Shown: positions 33,886 through 44,450, counted from the first letter of the stretch. The stretch is 64,000 nucleotides of DNA from Desulfobacteraceae bacterium Eth-SRB1 (GCA_004193555.1 RPGP01000040.1:315127-379126), one strand, 5' to 3'. Notes: generated by a model from the sequence alone, not told the origin. Translations and numbers: made by a program.

Positions 33886-35262
33886 TTAGCGGCTTTTCAA
33901 CAATGCGGGCTTGGGATAATTTGCAAATACTTCTTCCGATTTCAGCATTTCTTCGTCGCTCAGGATATAATCCTTCATTTCTCCTGAAAAATATTTGTCA
34001 TAAGCTGCAAGATCGAGCAACCCGTGTCCGCTCCAGTTAAAAAGAATTACTTTTTCCTTTCCTTCTTCTTTTGCTTTATTTGCCTCGTTGATTACAGATG
34101 CAATAGCATGATCGGTTTCAGGTGCTGGTATCATTCCTTCGGTTCTCGCAAAAAGCACACCTGCTTTATATGCTTCGAGCTGAGTAACGGTTTTAGATTC
34201 CATAATTCCTTCACTTACAAGCTGGCTTACAATTGGAGCCATGCCATGATATCTAAGCCCGCCGGCATGAATGGGGGCGGGTACGAAACTATGTCCAAGG
34301 CTGTGCATGGGAAGAAGCGGGGTATATCCTGCTGTGTCGCCATGGTCATAGACAAATGGAGCCCGTGTAATCGTTGGACAGGCTGAGGGTTCTACAGGAT
34401 AGATTTCGATTTGTTTACCGTTTAACTTGTCAGATACAAACGGAAGGGATAGACCTGAAAAATTGCTTCCCCCGCCGGCGCATCCGATTATTACATCAGG
34501 GTACTCGCCGATTTTTTCCATCTGCTTTTTGGCTTCAAGACCAATAATTGTCTGGTGCATCAGAACATGGTTGAGAACGCTTCCAAGCGCATAGCGTGTT
34601 TGGCCGGTTTCATCAGTAACCGTTGCTTCAATAGCTTCACTGATGGCGATTCCCAGGCTTCCGGGTGTATCAGGATCCCTTTCCAGCGCATCCCGACCGG
34701 CTTTGGTCTCTGTGCTGGGACTCGCTACGCAATTACTGCCCCATGCAGCCATCATGGATTTACGATACGGTTTCTGATCAAAACTTATTCTAACCATAAA
34801 GACTTTGCATTCAATTCCAAACTGGGAACAGGCAAAGGCCAGCGCGCTTCCCCATTGCCCTGCGCCGGTTTCCGTGGTTATTCTTTTAATTCCAAACTCC
34901 TTGTTGTAATACGCCTGGGCTACAGCGGTGTTTGGTTTATGGCTTCCCGGAGGGCTTACACCTTCATTTTTAAAATATATCTTTGCGGGTGTGCCAAGCG
35001 CTTTTTCCAGAGATAACGCCCTTACCAGGGGTGTTGGACGCCAGATGTTATAAACACTTAGCACTTCTTCCGGGATATCTATCCACCTTTCTGAACTTAC
35101 CTCCTGTTCAATTAAATTCATGGGGAAAACAGGCGCAAGAGCTTCAGGACTTACCGGTTTTCCATCGGGACCCAAAGGCGGATTCATCTTGATGTCTGAA
35201 AGGACATTATACCATTGGCGAGGCATCTCATCTTCGGTTAACAGTATTTTTCTGATCTCCAT
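33886..35262 (-). CDS. trpB2: TrpB-like PLP enzyme (tryptophan synthase beta chain 2)
   Basis: A 458-residue TrpB2-type protein: longer than TrpB1, with N-terminal [20 protein letters not shown]. The PLP lysine is in [16 protein letters not shown] (~105-120) and the phosphate-binding glycines are in [12 protein letters not shown] (~260). It condenses indole with serine. No trpA or other trp gene is nearby, as is common for TrpB2, which may salvage indole. The C-terminal part ([16 protein letters not shown]) is typical of this subgroup. Confidence 0.93.
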   Translation of the reverse strand: MEIRKILLTEDEMPRQWYNVLSDIKMNPPLGPDGKPVSPEALAPVFPMNLIEQEVSSERWIDIPEEVLSVYNIWRPTPLVRALSLEKALGTPAKIYFKNEGVSPPGSHKPNTAVAQAYYNKEFGIKRITTETGAGQWGSALAFACSQFGIECKVFMVRISFDQKPYRKSMMAAWGSNCVASPSTETKAGRDALERDPDTPGSLGIAISEAIEATVTDETGQTRYALGSVLNHVLMHQTIIGLEAKKQMEKIGEYPDVIIGCAGGGSNFSGLSLPFVSDKLNGKQIEIYPVEPSACPTITRAPFVYDHGDTAGYTPLLPMHSLGHSFVPAPIHAGGLRYHGMAPIVSQLVSEGIMESKTVTQLEAYKAGVLFARTEGMIPAPETDHAIASVINEANKAKEEGKEKVILFNWSGHGLLDLAAYDKYFSGEMKDYILSDEEMLKSEEVFANYPKPALLKSR

Positions 35263-35304
35263 AACATAACTCCTTTGCTTCTAATTTATTGTGTTTGGCT
35301 TTAA

Positions 35305-35461
35305 GGGCTCGCTCAAAAATAACTTAACATTTTAAGCGCCGATGCATCCCGCCTTGCTGCGTTGCGAAAGTTCGGAATATGCCTGATATTCCTGCGCTTT
35401 CGCGCCTTGCCAGCCGGGCGCCTCAACACTTAAAATTGCCAATTTATTTTTGAACGAACCC
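35305..35461. repeat. Inverted-end repeat, family E
   Basis: About 157 bp with near-identical inverted ends: GGGCTCGCTCAAAAATAA (35305-35322) and TTATTTTTGAACGAACCC (35444-35461). The interior is GC-rich with GCATCCCGCCTTGCTGCG and CGCGCCTTGCCAGCCGGGCG. The right end encodes the last codons of nusB. There is one copy in this window. Confidence 0.75.
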
Positions 35462-35887
35462 TAACTCAATATTTATTTCTTCTTTTTCCAGTGCGATATG
35501 AATGCTGTCAAGTATTCCATTAATAAATGCGCCGGATTCTTCGGTGCCAAATTTTTTCCCTATATCAATAGCTTCATTCATCGATACTTTTGATGGGATA
35601 TCGCTGCAAAAAAGAAGTTCATAAACAGCAATTCTCATAATATTTCTGTCCACGCAGGACATGCGGCTCATCTTCCAGTTACTGGAAAAGCGTTCAATGA
35701 TCGGGTCAATATCCTGCCTTGTATGTATTACACCATTGACCAGCTTAAGAAAAAAAAGAGACGCTTCTTTTGAAAATATAAAATTATCACAAAACAGCTT
35801 TATTGTCTCTTCTGAATCACTCTTGCTCATATCCATATAAAAAAGAGCCTGCATGGCAAGTTCCCGCGACTTGCGCCGGTTTACCAT
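35444..35887 (-). CDS. nusB: Transcription antitermination factor NusB
   Basis: A 147-residue all-helical NusB: MVNRRKSRELAMQALFYMDM, RIAVYELLFCSDIPSKVSMNEAI and the GTEESGAFINGILDSI helix. It works with NusE (S10) in rRNA antitermination. ATG at 35887 lies 2 nt past the ribH stop, so the two are coupled. The last five residues (GFVQK) and stop are encoded by the inverted end of a family E repeat, so the tail has been replaced or extended. Confidence 0.94.
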   Translation of the reverse strand: MVNRRKSRELAMQALFYMDMSKSDSEETIKLFCDNFIFSKEASLFFLKLVNGVIHTRQDIDPIIERFSSNWKMSRMSCVDRNIMRIAVYELLFCSDIPSKVSMNEAIDIGKKFGTEESGAFINGILDSIHIALEKEEINIELGFVQK

Positions 35888-35889
35888 AG

Positions 35890-36363
35890 TTACTTCCCAT
35901 CGACAACTTCTATCAGGTTGGCCATTTCTATGGCTGCCATTGCAGCGCTCCAACCTTTATTGCCAGCTTTTGTGCCAGCACGCTCTATAGCCTGCTCAAT
36001 AGTATCGGTTGTCACAATCCCAAAAATAACCGGAATCTTTGATTCAAGGCTTACCATAGCTATGCCCTTGGTTACTTCCGCGCTTACATAATCAAAATGC
36101 GGTGTTGCTCCGCGAATAACAGCTCCAAGGCATACAATGGCATCATATTTTTCTTTTTCAGCCATCTTTTTTGCAATAAGCGGTATTTCAAAGGCTCCGG
36201 GAACCTTAACAATTTCAATATCCTGATCCCTGGCGCCGGAACGCGCCAGCGCATCTACAGCGCCATCTAAAAGCCTGTTTGTGATAAAATCGTTGAAACG
36301 GCCTACAACCAGCGCGAATTTTTTACCTTTGGCAATCAGCCCGCCTTCAAGAATTTTTGGCAT
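35890..36363 (-). CDS. ribH: 6,7-dimethyl-8-ribityllumazine synthase
   Basis: A 157-residue lumazine synthase with [20 protein letters not shown] (~20-39), [14 protein letters not shown] and [18 protein letters not shown], where the His is the proton-transfer residue. It condenses the ribityl-pyrimidine with dihydroxybutanone phosphate. ATG at 36363 is preceded by GGAGGAG at the right distance, so it is chosen over an upstream TTG. It lies downstream of ribBA, separated by a partial repeat. Confidence 0.96.
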   Translation of the reverse strand: MPKILEGGLIAKGKKFALVVGRFNDFITNRLLDGAVDALARSGARDQDIEIVKVPGAFEIPLIAKKMAEKEKYDAIVCLGAVIRGATPHFDYVSAEVTKGIAMVSLESKIPVIFGIVTTDTIEQAIERAGTKAGNKGWSAAMAAIEMANLIEVVDGK

Positions 36364-36436
36364 TTGTTCTCCTCCCGGCAATTTGAAAATCTATAGTTTA
36401 TGTGGTATGCATTCCCACTCTGGAGCATGGGAACGA

Positions 36437-36512
36437 AAATTAAAATCGGCAGCGCCGAAGGCGCTTTCCTCAATTTTAGGCATTTTAGGCACTTTAGCTC
36501 ACTTTAGGCACT
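36437..36512. repeat. Family A repeat, partial copy 5
   Basis: It carries only the GGCAGCGCCGAAGGCGC stem and the right inverted end TTTAGCTCACTTTAGGCACT, between ribH and ribBA. Confidence 0.7.
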
Positions 36513-36516
36513 CATT

Positions 36517-37731
36517 CTACGGAGTAGCATCAATATTCAAAAGATGCCCCATCTTAAGTTTCTTGCACTCAAGATAAGACCGGTTAAACTCGTTAGGTGT
36601 TATTTCAATAGGCACCTGCTCAACAATACTTAAGCCATACCCTTCAAGACCGATCATTTTTTTTGGATTGTTGGTCAGCAGCCTCATTTTTCTTACACCA
36701 AGATCAACAAGAATCTGGGCGCCTATGCCATAGTTTCTCAGGTCAGCTTTAAACCCTAATTTATTGTTTGCCTCGACAGTGTCAAGACCCTGATCCTGCA
36801 AAGCATAGGCTTTCAACTTGTTTACAAGACCTATGCCCCGTCCCTCCTGCCTGATATACAGGAGCACTCCGGCCCCCTCCTTCTCAATCATTTCCATTGC
36901 CTTATGAAGCTGACCTCCACAGTCGCATCTGAGAGAACCGAATATATCGCCTGTCAGGCATTCAGAATGCACCCGGACCAAGACTGTTTTGTCCGGATCG
37001 ATAGTTCCCTTTACCATGGCAATATGGAGCAGGTCATCAACTTCATTTTCATACACAACAGCCTTGAATTCACCTGCATGCGCTGTGGGAATGACCGTTT
37101 CCGCTGCCGCGCTCACAAATGATTCGGTGCGCATACGGTATTCAATGAGGTCTGCGATGGTACATATTCCAATGCCATGTTTTTCGCTGAATTTCTCAAG
37201 AGAAGGCATTCTGGCCATAGTCCCGTCGTCATCCATGATTTCGCAAATAACTCCGGCAGGTTTTAAACCTGATAGACGAGAAAGATCTACCGAACCTTCT
37301 GTCTGGCCTGCACGCACCATAACACCACCCCGCTTGGCTCTTAAAGGAAATATGTGTCCAGGCCTGACAAGATCATCCGGTTTGGCGCTGTCGGCTGTAG
37401 CTGTCAGGATTGTAGTGGAACGGTCAGCAGCGGAAATTCCGGTAGTTACTCCAAGCCTTGCCTCTATTGATACGGTAAAACCGGTATGGAACTGCGAAGT
37501 GTTATGGTCAACCATCAGCGGAAGGTCAAGGGCATCAATTTTTTCCCCTGTCATTGAAAGACATACAAGCCCTCGTCCATATTTTGCCATAAAGTTGACA
37601 GCCTCCGGCGTAACCTTCTCGGCAGCTATCATAAGGTCACCCTCATTTTCACGATCCTCATCATCAGCGAGAATGACCATACGCCCGGCTCTTATATCCT
37701 TAATAGCATCTTCAATTGTAATCAGTGGCAT
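36517..37731 (-). CDS. ribBA: Bifunctional dihydroxybutanone-phosphate synthase / GTP cyclohydrolase II
   Basis: A 404-residue fusion. The N-terminal DHBP synthase domain (~1-200) shows [18 protein letters not shown] and [10 protein letters not shown]. The C-terminal GTP cyclohydrolase II domain has the zinc site [19 protein letters not shown] (~255-273) and [20 protein letters not shown]. It supplies both branches of riboflavin synthesis. It follows ribE at 21 nt. Confidence 0.96.
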   Translation of the reverse strand: MPLITIEDAIKDIRAGRMVILADDEDRENEGDLMIAAEKVTPEAVNFMAKYGRGLVCLSMTGEKIDALDLPLMVDHNTSQFHTGFTVSIEARLGVTTGISAADRSTTILTATADSAKPDDLVRPGHIFPLRAKRGGVMVRAGQTEGSVDLSRLSGLKPAGVICEIMDDDGTMARMPSLEKFSEKHGIGICTIADLIEYRMRTESFVSAAAETVIPTAHAGEFKAVVYENEVDDLLHIAMVKGTIDPDKTVLVRVHSECLTGDIFGSLRCDCGGQLHKAMEMIEKEGAGVLLYIRQEGRGIGLVNKLKAYALQDQGLDTVEANNKLGFKADLRNYGIGAQILVDLGVRKMRLLTNNPKKMIGLEGYGLSIVEQVPIEITPNEFNRSYLECKKLKMGHLLNIDATP

Positions 37732-37752
37732 TTTCTTATTATCTCCATATCT

Positions 37753-38418
37753 CTATAAAAAACCGGTTTCTGCCAGAAACTGCATGTCAACAGACGGCTG
37801 ACCGGTTTCCTTTTTTATGTTGTCAGCGGGTTTTTCCGCAATAAAATTTTCAATATACTTTCCGATCATATCTGTTTCGATGTTAACATGGTCCCCGACT
37901 TTTTTTAAGCCAATGGTTGTCAGCTTTTCCGTATGAGGAATAATGCTTACATCAAAACAGTCCATTGAACGGTTGTTGATGGTAAGGCTTATACCATCAA
38001 CTGCAACAGAGCCTTTTGTTATCATATAACGTAATAAAAATTCCGGAACACCAATAACAACAATTGTTGCATTGCCTGTTTTTTTTCTCTGTCTTACAGA
38101 GCCAACGCCATCTATATGCCCTGAAACAAGGTGTCCGTCAATACGATCAGAAAGACGAAGGGCTCGCTCAAGATTAACCCGATCTCCAGTTTTTGCCTTG
38201 CAAAAAGTTGTCTTTTCAAGTGTTTCCGGAGAAATATCAACTTCAAAACGTTTTCCGCCTGCCACAACTACTGTCAGGCATGTGCCGCTGACCGCAATAC
38301 TATCACCTGTTTTAGTCTGATCAAGCAGGTAGTCGGCATCTATGATTAAACGTTTGCCCCTATTAGATGGACGTATTGCTGTAATTGTTCCAAGACCTTC
38401 TATTATCCCTGTAAACAT
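37753..38418 (-). CDS. ribE: Riboflavin synthase, alpha subunit
   Basis: A 221-residue protein with two lumazine-binding repeats (MFTGIIEGLGTITAI, then HLVSGHIDGVGSVRQ). GDSIAVSGTCLTVV and GSVAVDGISLTIN occupy equivalent places in the two halves. It dismutates two lumazines to riboflavin plus the pyrimidine. A C-terminal tail of ~20 residues (EKPADNIKKETGQPSVDM) exceeds the core. Confidence 0.95.
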   Translation of the reverse strand: MFTGIIEGLGTITAIRPSNRGKRLIIDADYLLDQTKTGDSIAVSGTCLTVVVAGGKRFEVDISPETLEKTTFCKAKTGDRVNLERALRLSDRIDGHLVSGHIDGVGSVRQRKKTGNATIVVIGVPEFLLRYMITKGSVAVDGISLTINNRSMDCFDVSIIPHTEKLTTIGLKKVGDHVNIETDMIGKYIENFIAEKPADNIKKETGQPSVDMQFLAETGFL

Positions 38419-38513
38419 TTACGGCTTTCCTTTGGATTTATGATTGATGAAATCGCTGAGTTTATGCTGAGGAACCGAAGTGCTCTATCTTTTCAATCAA
38501 CAATCTACAATCA

Positions 38514-39614
38514 TCAATCCTTAATATATCCTTCAATCATAACATCATCGCCAAATCTCCGGACATTTATATTTTTTACCGGTATACATCCATCCATTAA
38601 ATCCGGCCCCGGCCCCCTGCAAACAGGAACACCGTCATCTCCGCCCATAATTTTCGGAGCATAGAAAAAAACAACCTTGTCAACTATTTTTGCGCTCAGA
38701 GCTGACGCAATAACCCGGCTGCCACCTTCTATCAGGAGACTAATTATACCCAGAGCCCCCAAACTATTCATAAGCTCATCAAGATCGATCAGGTTATCCT
38801 TTACCGGAGCTTCGATAATCTTTGCGCCCTGAGTTTCCAGTTTAATCTTTTTGGCCTCTGAAACAGAATCCCCTGTTATTATAACAGTATCAGAATCAGA
38901 ATCAATCCGCAATACTTTAGCATCTTCCGGCATTGAAAGATTTGTGTCAAGTATGATTCTTACAGGATCACGACCCTTTATATCTTGTAAACGAGTCGTT
39001 AAAGCGGGGTTATCCTTTTTTACAGTATTAATGCCGACCATTATACCATCAACAGCATGGCGAAGCCTGTGAACAAACGCCCTTGATTCTTCACCTGAAA
39101 TCCACCTGGAATCGCCCGTTCTTGTTGCAATGCGACCGTCTAATGTAGACGCACATTTAACAATTACAAAGGGACATTTTTTTGTAACGTATTTTATAAA
39201 GACTTCATTCAGCCTTTTTGCTTCCTCTTCACAAACTCCTGACGTAACCTCTATCCCCTGGCTTTGAATATAATCTATTCCCCCTCCTTTAACATCAGGA
39301 TTGGGATCATTCATGGCAATAACGACCCGATTTATACCTGCTTTACAAATTTCAATGCTGCATGGCGGAGTCCGTCCTGTATGATTACATGGTTCAAGGG
39401 AAACATATAGTGTCGCTCCCTTTGAAGCAATGCCGGCATCATTGATGGCATTAATTTCTGCATGAGCCTCTCCGACAGATCTATGGTAACCCTTTCCAAC
39501 AACCCTGCCGTCATTTACAACTACCGCGCCGACCATGGGGTTGGGAGATGTAAAGCCCTGCCCTTTTTTTGCAAGAGCAAGCGCCATTTTCATGAAATAT
39601 TTATCGTCCATCAT
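38514..39614 (-). CDS. ribD: Bifunctional riboflavin deaminase-reductase RibD
   Basis: A 366-residue fusion. The N-terminal cytidine-deaminase-like domain has zinc ligands in GEAHAEINAI and PCNHTGRTPPC. The C-terminal reductase domain (KCPFVIVKCASTLDGRIATR, ~150; SLLIEGGSRVIASAL, ~303) uses NADPH. It performs the second and third pyrimidine steps. No FMN riboswitch was seen upstream, where a family A repeat fills the gap to nrdR. Confidence 0.96.
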   Translation of the reverse strand: MMDDKYFMKMALALAKKGQGFTSPNPMVGAVVVNDGRVVGKGYHRSVGEAHAEINAINDAGIASKGATLYVSLEPCNHTGRTPPCSIEICKAGINRVVIAMNDPNPDVKGGGIDYIQSQGIEVTSGVCEEEAKRLNEVFIKYVTKKCPFVIVKCASTLDGRIATRTGDSRWISGEESRAFVHRLRHAVDGIMVGINTVKKDNPALTTRLQDIKGRDPVRIILDTNLSMPEDAKVLRIDSDSDTVIITGDSVSEAKKIKLETQGAKIIEAPVKDNLIDLDELMNSLGALGIISLLIEGGSRVIASALSAKIVDKVVFFYAPKIMGGDDGVPVCRGPGPDLMDGCIPVKNINVRRFGDDVMIEGYIKD

Positions 39615-39625
39615 ACCAGCATCTA

Positions 39626-39840
39626 AAAGTGCCTAAAATGCCTAAGGTTGTGGTACGCCTTCGGCGTTCTATAGATCTTCAGTGCTTGATTATAACTTCA
39701 GCCGGAAATAAAGTGAGCAAAGTTGTATGGTAAAAAAATTAAAACTGGCAGCGCCGAAGGCGCATTCCTTAACTTTAGGCACTTTAATATACTTTAGCTC
39801 ACTTTAGGCACTTATCTCCGCACCGAAGGTGCGCTAAGTT
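39626..39840. repeat. MITE-like inverted-end repeat, family A, copy 6
   Basis: Closely parallels copy 4: AAGTGCCTAAAATGCCTAAG, GTGGTACGCCTTCGGCGTT, GATTATAACTTCAGCC, AAAGTGAGCAAAGTTGTATG, GGCAGCGCCGAAGGCGCATT and TTAGCTCACTTTAGGCACTT, then GCACCGAAGGTGCGC. Confidence 0.85.
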
Positions 39841-39849
39841 CAATTGCTG

Positions 39850-40305
39850 TCATTGTGTACTCAAAAGGTTTTTCAGCTCAGAAACAAAGTCATTAACATC
39901 TTTAAATTCTCTGTATACCGAGGCAAACCTTACATATGCCACATCATCAATTTCATGGAGCTTTGCCATAATCTTTTCGCCTATTATACTGGAAGGAATT
40001 TCTTTTTCTCCCGTTTCCTTGAGATCACGTTCCAGATCGTCTATGAATTGATCGATAACGTTAATGCTTATATTTCTTTTTTCACAGGCTCTTTGTATGC
40101 CGGAGCGCACCTTTTCGCTGTTAAAGACCTCACGGCGTTCATCCTTTTTAATGATCATAACAGGCATTTCTTCAATATGCTCATAAGTAGTAAACCGCCT
40201 GCCACATACAATGCATTCCCTGCGCCGGCGAATTGCATCTCCATCCTTACCCGGCCTTGAATCAATAACTTTGTTGTCAATTTCTCCGCAATACGGACAC
40301 TTCAT
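39850..40305 (-). CDS. nrdR: Transcriptional repressor NrdR
   Basis: A 151-residue NrdR with the zinc ribbon [19 protein letters not shown] and [12 protein letters not shown], followed by an ATP-cone domain ([20 protein letters not shown]). It represses ribonucleotide reductase genes in response to dATP/ATP through NrdR boxes. The start overlaps the upstream deaminase stop (ATGA), and ribD lies beyond the repeat; the nrdR-rib neighbourhood is common. Confidence 0.96.
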   Translation of the reverse strand: MKCPYCGEIDNKVIDSRPGKDGDAIRRRRECIVCGRRFTTYEHIEEMPVMIIKKDERREVFNSEKVRSGIQRACEKRNISINVIDQFIDDLERDLKETGEKEIPSSIIGEKIMAKLHEIDDVAYVRFASVYREFKDVNDFVSELKNLLSTQ

Positions 40306-40781
40306 AAACCCCCTCCATCCTTGCCTGTATCAAGATCAATCATTTCAACGCCTGCTTCATTAAACATTTCAGTGGCCATGGGATCAGCATATCCCTCGCC
40401 GTAATAAATTTTTTTTATTCCAGCATTGATAATCATTTTAGCACATATGGAACAGGGCTGATTCGTACAAAAAAGTTCTGCGCCTTTTATAGAAACGCCA
40501 TGAAATGCGGCCTGAATAATAGCATTCTGCTCAGCGTGGATGCCTCTGCAGAGCTCATGCCTTTCACCGGATGCAACATTCAATTTTTCACGAAGACAAC
40601 CTGTTTCGATGCAGTGCTTAATTCCGGTCGGCGCCCCGTTGTAGCCGGTGGTAAGTATTCTTTTGTCCTTTACGATAATAGCGCCAACCGCCCGCCTGAG
40701 GCATGTAGAACGTTTTGCCACAAGCATCGCAATATCCATAAAATATGTTTCCCATGAAGGACGGTCACCTTTATTTAACAT
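40302..40781 (-). CDS. dCMP deaminase-family protein (ComEB-like)
   Basis: A 159-residue zinc deaminase: [32 protein letters not shown], catalytic [14 protein letters not shown] and the metal cysteines in [17 protein letters not shown]. It most likely converts dCMP to dUMP for thymidylate supply. The C-terminal [14 protein letters not shown] tail is short. It sits between glyA, which supplies one-carbon units used for dTMP, and nrdR, suggesting a nucleotide-metabolism cluster. Confidence 0.92.
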   Translation of the reverse strand: MLNKGDRPSWETYFMDIAMLVAKRSTCLRRAVGAIIVKDKRILTTGYNGAPTGIKHCIETGCLREKLNVASGERHELCRGIHAEQNAIIQAAFHGVSIKGAELFCTNQPCSICAKMIINAGIKKIYYGEGYADPMATEMFNEAGVEMIDLDTGKDGGGL

Positions 40782-40802
40782 ATGATAATATTGTGCCCCA
40801 TA

Positions 40803-42038
40803 TTAAACAGGAAAAGCCTCGCACAGCTCAAGCACTTTTGCCCTTGTGTTTTTAATAACGGTTTCATCATTTAAATTTTTCAAAACATCAACAATAAGTT
40901 TTGCTATAACTTCCATTTCAAGCTCTTTCATCCCTCTTGTGGTTATTGCTGGTGTGCCGATACGAATACCGCTTGTTATAAAAGGGCTTAACTTCTCAAA
41001 TGGTATAGAATTCTTATTAACTGTGATTCCAGCGCGTCCTAAGTGTTCTTCAGCATCCTTTCCGGTAATATGAAGATTCTGTAAATCTACGAGCATCATA
41101 TGATTGTCTGTGCCGTCTGATGTAAGCTTAATGTCTTCTTTCATCAAATGCTCTGCAAGCGCCTTTGCATTTTTAACAACGTTCATCTGGTATGTCTTAA
41201 ACGATTCAGTTAAAGCCTCTTTGAAAGCAACAGCCTTAGATGCGATTATATGCATGAGAGGCCCCCCTTGTATCCCGGGAAATATTTCTCTGTTTAATTT
41301 AGCGCTGTAATCTGTTTTTGCTAAAATCAACCCCCCGCGAGGTCCCCTTAACGTTTTGTGGGTTGTAGAAGTAACAACATCTGCAAATGGTATGGGAGAT
41401 GGATGAACGCCTGCTGCTATCAAGCCTGCGATGTGCGCCATATCAACCATTAGATATGCTCCAACCGCTGCGGCAATCCCGGCAAAAGCTTCAAAATCTA
41501 TGATACGCGGATATGCGCTTGCACCGGCAACAATCATCTTCGGCCTGTGCTTTTCCGCTAATAAAGCAACTTCATCATAGTCGATGGTTCCTGTCTTCTC
41601 CCCAACCCCATAGTGAACAAAATTATAAAATTTGCCTGAGAAACTGACAGGGCTTCCGTGTGTCAGGTGCCCGCCATGGGAAAGATTCATGCCAAGAACA
41701 GTATCACCCACATCTAAAAGGGCAAAATATACAGCCATGTTGGCCTGAGAACCGGAATGGGGCTGCACATTTGCATATGCGGCATTAAACAATTCTTTTG
41801 CCCTGTCAATCGCCAGTTTCTCTGCAACATCAACATATTCACATCCACCATAATAACGCTTGTCTGGATAACCTTCAGCATATTTATTGGTTAAAACACT
41901 TCCCTGGGCAGCCATAACCGCTTGGCTGGCAATATTTTCCGAAGCGATAAGCTCTAAGGTGTTTTTTTGCCTGTCAATCTCTCTGGCAATAACATCGGCA
42001 ATTTCCGGATCGACATTTTTAATATATTTTATTTCCAA
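40803..42038 (-). CDS. glyA: Serine hydroxymethyltransferase
   Basis: A 411-residue PLP enzyme: [40 protein letters not shown], the Schiff-base lysine in [14 protein letters not shown] (~225) and [11 protein letters not shown]. It converts serine to glycine and loads tetrahydrofolate. Length and motifs match the family. A family B repeat lies between it and rpiB. Confidence 0.97.
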   Translation of the reverse strand: MEIKYIKNVDPEIADVIAREIDRQKNTLELIASENIASQAVMAAQGSVLTNKYAEGYPDKRYYGGCEYVDVAEKLAIDRAKELFNAAYANVQPHSGSQANMAVYFALLDVGDTVLGMNLSHGGHLTHGSPVSFSGKFYNFVHYGVGEKTGTIDYDEVALLAEKHRPKMIVAGASAYPRIIDFEAFAGIAAAVGAYLMVDMAHIAGLIAAGVHPSPIPFADVVTSTTHKTLRGPRGGLILAKTDYSAKLNREIFPGIQGGPLMHIIASKAVAFKEALTESFKTYQMNVVKNAKALAEHLMKEDIKLTSDGTDNHMMLVDLQNLHITGKDAEEHLGRAGITVNKNSIPFEKLSPFITSGIRIGTPAITTRGMKELEMEVIAKLIVDVLKNLNDETVIKNTRAKVLELCEAFPV

Positions 42039-42060
42039 CTATCCCTCTCCTTTGGTAAGA

Positions 42061-42352
42061 ATTTACGGTTCACGGTTTACGGTTTACGGTTGATTGAAAC
42101 ATAAAGGCGAAAGGCCTTAACGCTAAACTGAAAACTCAAGTTTTTATTGCATGTAAAGTTAAAATGTTTTCTGAAAAAATTCAAAAAACTAATTCAAAGG
42201 TTGGTATTTCTGATTAAAATGCTTTAGGCGCTGCATAATTCAATAAAAAACCGTGAACCGTGAACTGATAACCGTGAACCGTGAACTGATAACCGTGAAC
42301 TGATAACCGTGAACCGTGAACTGATAACCGTGAACTGATAACCGTGAACGGC
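42061..42352. repeat. Intergenic repeat, family B, copy 2, with short tandem array
   Basis: The core (GGTTGATTGAAACATAAAGG, GGCGAAAGGCCTT, ACTCAAGTTTTTATTGCATG, GCTTTAGGCGCTGCATAATT) matches 17517-17722. From about 42250 to 42352 the copy expands into units of the form GTGAACCGTGAACTGATAACC, repeated imperfectly about six times; it looks like slippage at the repeat end. No spacers, so not CRISPR. Confidence 0.85.
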
Positions 42353-42364
42353 TGTAAAATATCA

Positions 42365-42823
42365 TTACATCATTTCCTCAATTCTGTCGAATTTATCAAT
42401 CCGCAACTGATGCCGTCCTCCCTCAAAGGGTGTTTCAAGCCAGACTCTTACTATTTCTTTGGCAAGCTCTTCGCCAATGACACGGCCTCCCATTACCAGT
42501 ATGTTGGAATCATTGTGACGCCTGCTCATGATGGCGGAAAATAAACCGCTGCAAAGCCCTGCCCTGACATGTGGGAATTTGTTGGCAACCATGGACATTC
42601 CAAGGCCGGTACCGCAAAAAAGTATGCCGCGTTCATATTCGCCGGCAGAAACCATCTTTGACACCTTGATCCCAAAATCTGCATAATCAACAGAATCCTC
42701 ACTGTATGTTCCAACATCTTTAACATCCATACCGCTTTCAATAAGATATGCCTTGATTTTTTCCTTTAATTGATAAGCGGCATGATCACTCCCGATTACG
42801 ATTTGTGTTTTGTTTTCGCGCAT
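42365..42823 (-). CDS. rpiB: Ribose-5-phosphate isomerase B
   Basis: A 152-residue RpiB/LacAB-family isomerase with GSDHAAYQLKEKIKAYL, DVGTYSEDSVDYADFGIKV, the active-site Cys in FCGTGLGMSMVANK and RVIGEELAKEIVRVWL. It interconverts ribose-5-phosphate and ribulose-5-phosphate, the latter feeding RibBA. The rpiB-glyA-dCMP deaminase-nrdR order is frequent in deltaproteobacteria. Confidence 0.95.
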   Translation of the reverse strand: MRENKTQIVIGSDHAAYQLKEKIKAYLIESGMDVKDVGTYSEDSVDYADFGIKVSKMVSAGEYERGILFCGTGLGMSMVANKFPHVRAGLCSGLFSAIMSRRHNDSNILVMGGRVIGEELAKEIVRVWLETPFEGGRHQLRIDKFDRIEEMM

Positions 42824-42927
42824 TTTATATCCTTATATCGCAATTTGACAGTTTCGTCAAAAATCTTCTATAGATGGAATCCAGGCAGGGTTTAGAGAGA
42901 ATAACAGCTTAATGGCTCAAACGAAAA

Positions 42928-44166
42928 TCATATGTATTTTTTTAGAATCAGTGATGCATTTGTCCCTCCAAAGCCAAAGGAATTGGTCATGGCAATCTCT
43001 ACCTTTACCTTGCGGGCAACGTTGGGAACATAATCAAGATCGCATCCTTCGGCAGGATTATCAAAATTTATTGTCGGCGGGATTATGCCTTCACGAATTG
43101 TCAGGACGGTGAAAGCCGCTTCAATTCCACCAGAGCCGCCAAGGAGATGCCCGGTCATGGATTTGGTTGAACTTATCGGTACCTGACAAGCTTTATCCTT
43201 GAATACAGTTTTGATCGCCATGGTTTCGTAAAGATCATTTAACTGTGTTGAGGTGCCATGAGCATTTATGTAATCGACATCTTTATATGAGATCCCGGCG
43301 TCTTCAAGGGCTGCGGTCATACATCTTGCCGCCCCTTCGCCATCAGGTGGCGGAGAAGTCATATGATACCCGTCTCCGCTCATACCATATCCGCATACTT
43401 CAGCGTATATATCGGCGCCCCTGTTAAGCGCTGTTTCAAGAGATTCGAGTATTAAAATTCCACATCCTTCACCAACCACAAAACCATCTCGATCCCGATC
43501 AAAAGGGCGGGATGCTTTTTCAGGTTCATCATTACGGGTGGAAAGCGCTTTCATAGCGTTAAAGCCGGCAATACAGGTTGGCGTGACAACCGCCTCCACT
43601 CCCCCTGTTATCATTGCATCTGCAGCGCCCCTCTTGATAATTTTAAATGCGTCTCCAACAGCATGTGTGCCTGCCGCACATGCCGTTGCAACCGAAGAGT
43701 TCGGCCCCTTGGCTCCAAAACTAATCGCAATCATTCCAGGAGCCATATTGCCGATCATCATGGGGATAAAAAAAGGACTAACCCTCTTTGGACCTTTTGT
43801 ATCGACAATTCTGCTGGTTTCTTCCATCATACCAAGCCCACCCAGACCACAGCCGGTCAGAACTCCCACTCTGTCTGCATTGGAACTGTCGATTACAAGC
43901 CCGGAATTTTCTATAGCCAGGCGGGCCGTTGCGACAGCATACGCAATAAAAGGCTGCACACGTCTTGCTTCTTTTCTGGGAAGGAAATCATCCGGATGAA
44001 AATCCTTTACCTCGCCGGCAATTTTAGTATCAAAACCGGTGGTATCGAACCTGGTTATCTCTGCTATTCCTGATTTCCCGGCACAAAGCGCAGCCCACGT
44101 TTCCTGTACGCCTATAGCAAGCGGCGTAATAAGCCCAAGACCGGTAACAACTACTCTTCTATCCAA
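42928..44166 (-). CDS. fabF: 3-oxoacyl-ACP synthase II (FabF)
   Basis: A 412-residue condensing enzyme with the nucleophile Cys in ATACAAGTHAVGDAF, and His residues in NAHGTSTQLND and KSMTGHLLGGSGG. It elongates acyl-ACP with malonyl-ACP. The start is set at a TTG (44166): an exact AAGGAGG lies 6 nt upstream (44173-44179) and the product begins DRRVVVTGLGLITPLAIG, the usual FabF beginning. An in-frame start farther upstream would run into this ribosome site. It follows acpP at ~57 nt. Confidence 0.95.
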   Translation of the reverse strand: MDRRVVVTGLGLITPLAIGVQETWAALCAGKSGIAEITRFDTTGFDTKIAGEVKDFHPDDFLPRKEARRVQPFIAYAVATARLAIENSGLVIDSSNADRVGVLTGCGLGGLGMMEETSRIVDTKGPKRVSPFFIPMMIGNMAPGMIAISFGAKGPNSSVATACAAGTHAVGDAFKIIKRGAADAMITGGVEAVVTPTCIAGFNAMKALSTRNDEPEKASRPFDRDRDGFVVGEGCGILILESLETALNRGADIYAEVCGYGMSGDGYHMTSPPPDGEGAARCMTAALEDAGISYKDVDYINAHGTSTQLNDLYETMAIKTVFKDKACQVPISSTKSMTGHLLGGSGGIEAAFTVLTIREGIIPPTINFDNPAEGCDLDYVPNVARKVKVEIAMTNSFGFGGTNASLILKKYI

Positions 44167-44172
44167 ACGAAT

Positions 44173-44179
44173 CCTCCTT
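44173..44179 (-). promoter_or_regulatory. Ribosome binding site fixing the fabF TTG start
   Basis: The exact complement of the anti-SD core (AAGGAGG on the minus strand) lies 6 nt before the TTG at 44166. It decides the start of fabF against the upstream in-frame codons. Confidence 0.75.
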
Positions 44180-44222
44180 AAAGCCATTAAAACAGGTAAC
44201 CGTTCACGGAACACAGCCTCTC

Positions 44223-44450
44223 TTAATGTTTTTTTATATAGTCCATGGCATCTTTAACTGAAAGCATCTTCTCCGCATCCTCATCGTCAATATCGATATC
44301 GAATTCCTCTTCCATTGACATTATCAATTCAACAAGATCTAAAGAATCTGCGCCAAGATCATCAACAAAAGACGCTTCCGGTACAACTTCATTAAGGTCA
44401 ACACTGAGTTTTTCCGCTATTATCTTTTTTACTTTATCTTCAACTGACAT
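44223..44450 (-). CDS. acpP: Acyl carrier protein
   Basis: A 75-residue acidic ACP: the phosphopantetheine serine is Ser36 in [12 protein letters not shown], followed by [16 protein letters not shown]. It carries growing acyl chains for FabG/FabF/FabZ and for LpxA/LpxD. It is located between fabG and fabF, the classic order. Confidence 0.98.
   Translation of the reverse strand: MSVEDKVKKIIAEKLSVDLNEVVPEASFVDDLGADSLDLVELIMSMEEEFDIDIDDEDAEKMLSVKDAMDYIKKH

Noticed and set aside
39615-39849. Possible FMN riboswitch upstream of ribD
   Set aside because: No RFN-like conserved blocks are visible; the gap is a family A repeat.
42250-42352. Short regular tandem units that might suggest a CRISPR array
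   Set aside because: Units are contiguous with no variable spacers and derive from the end of the family B repeat; no cas genes are nearby.
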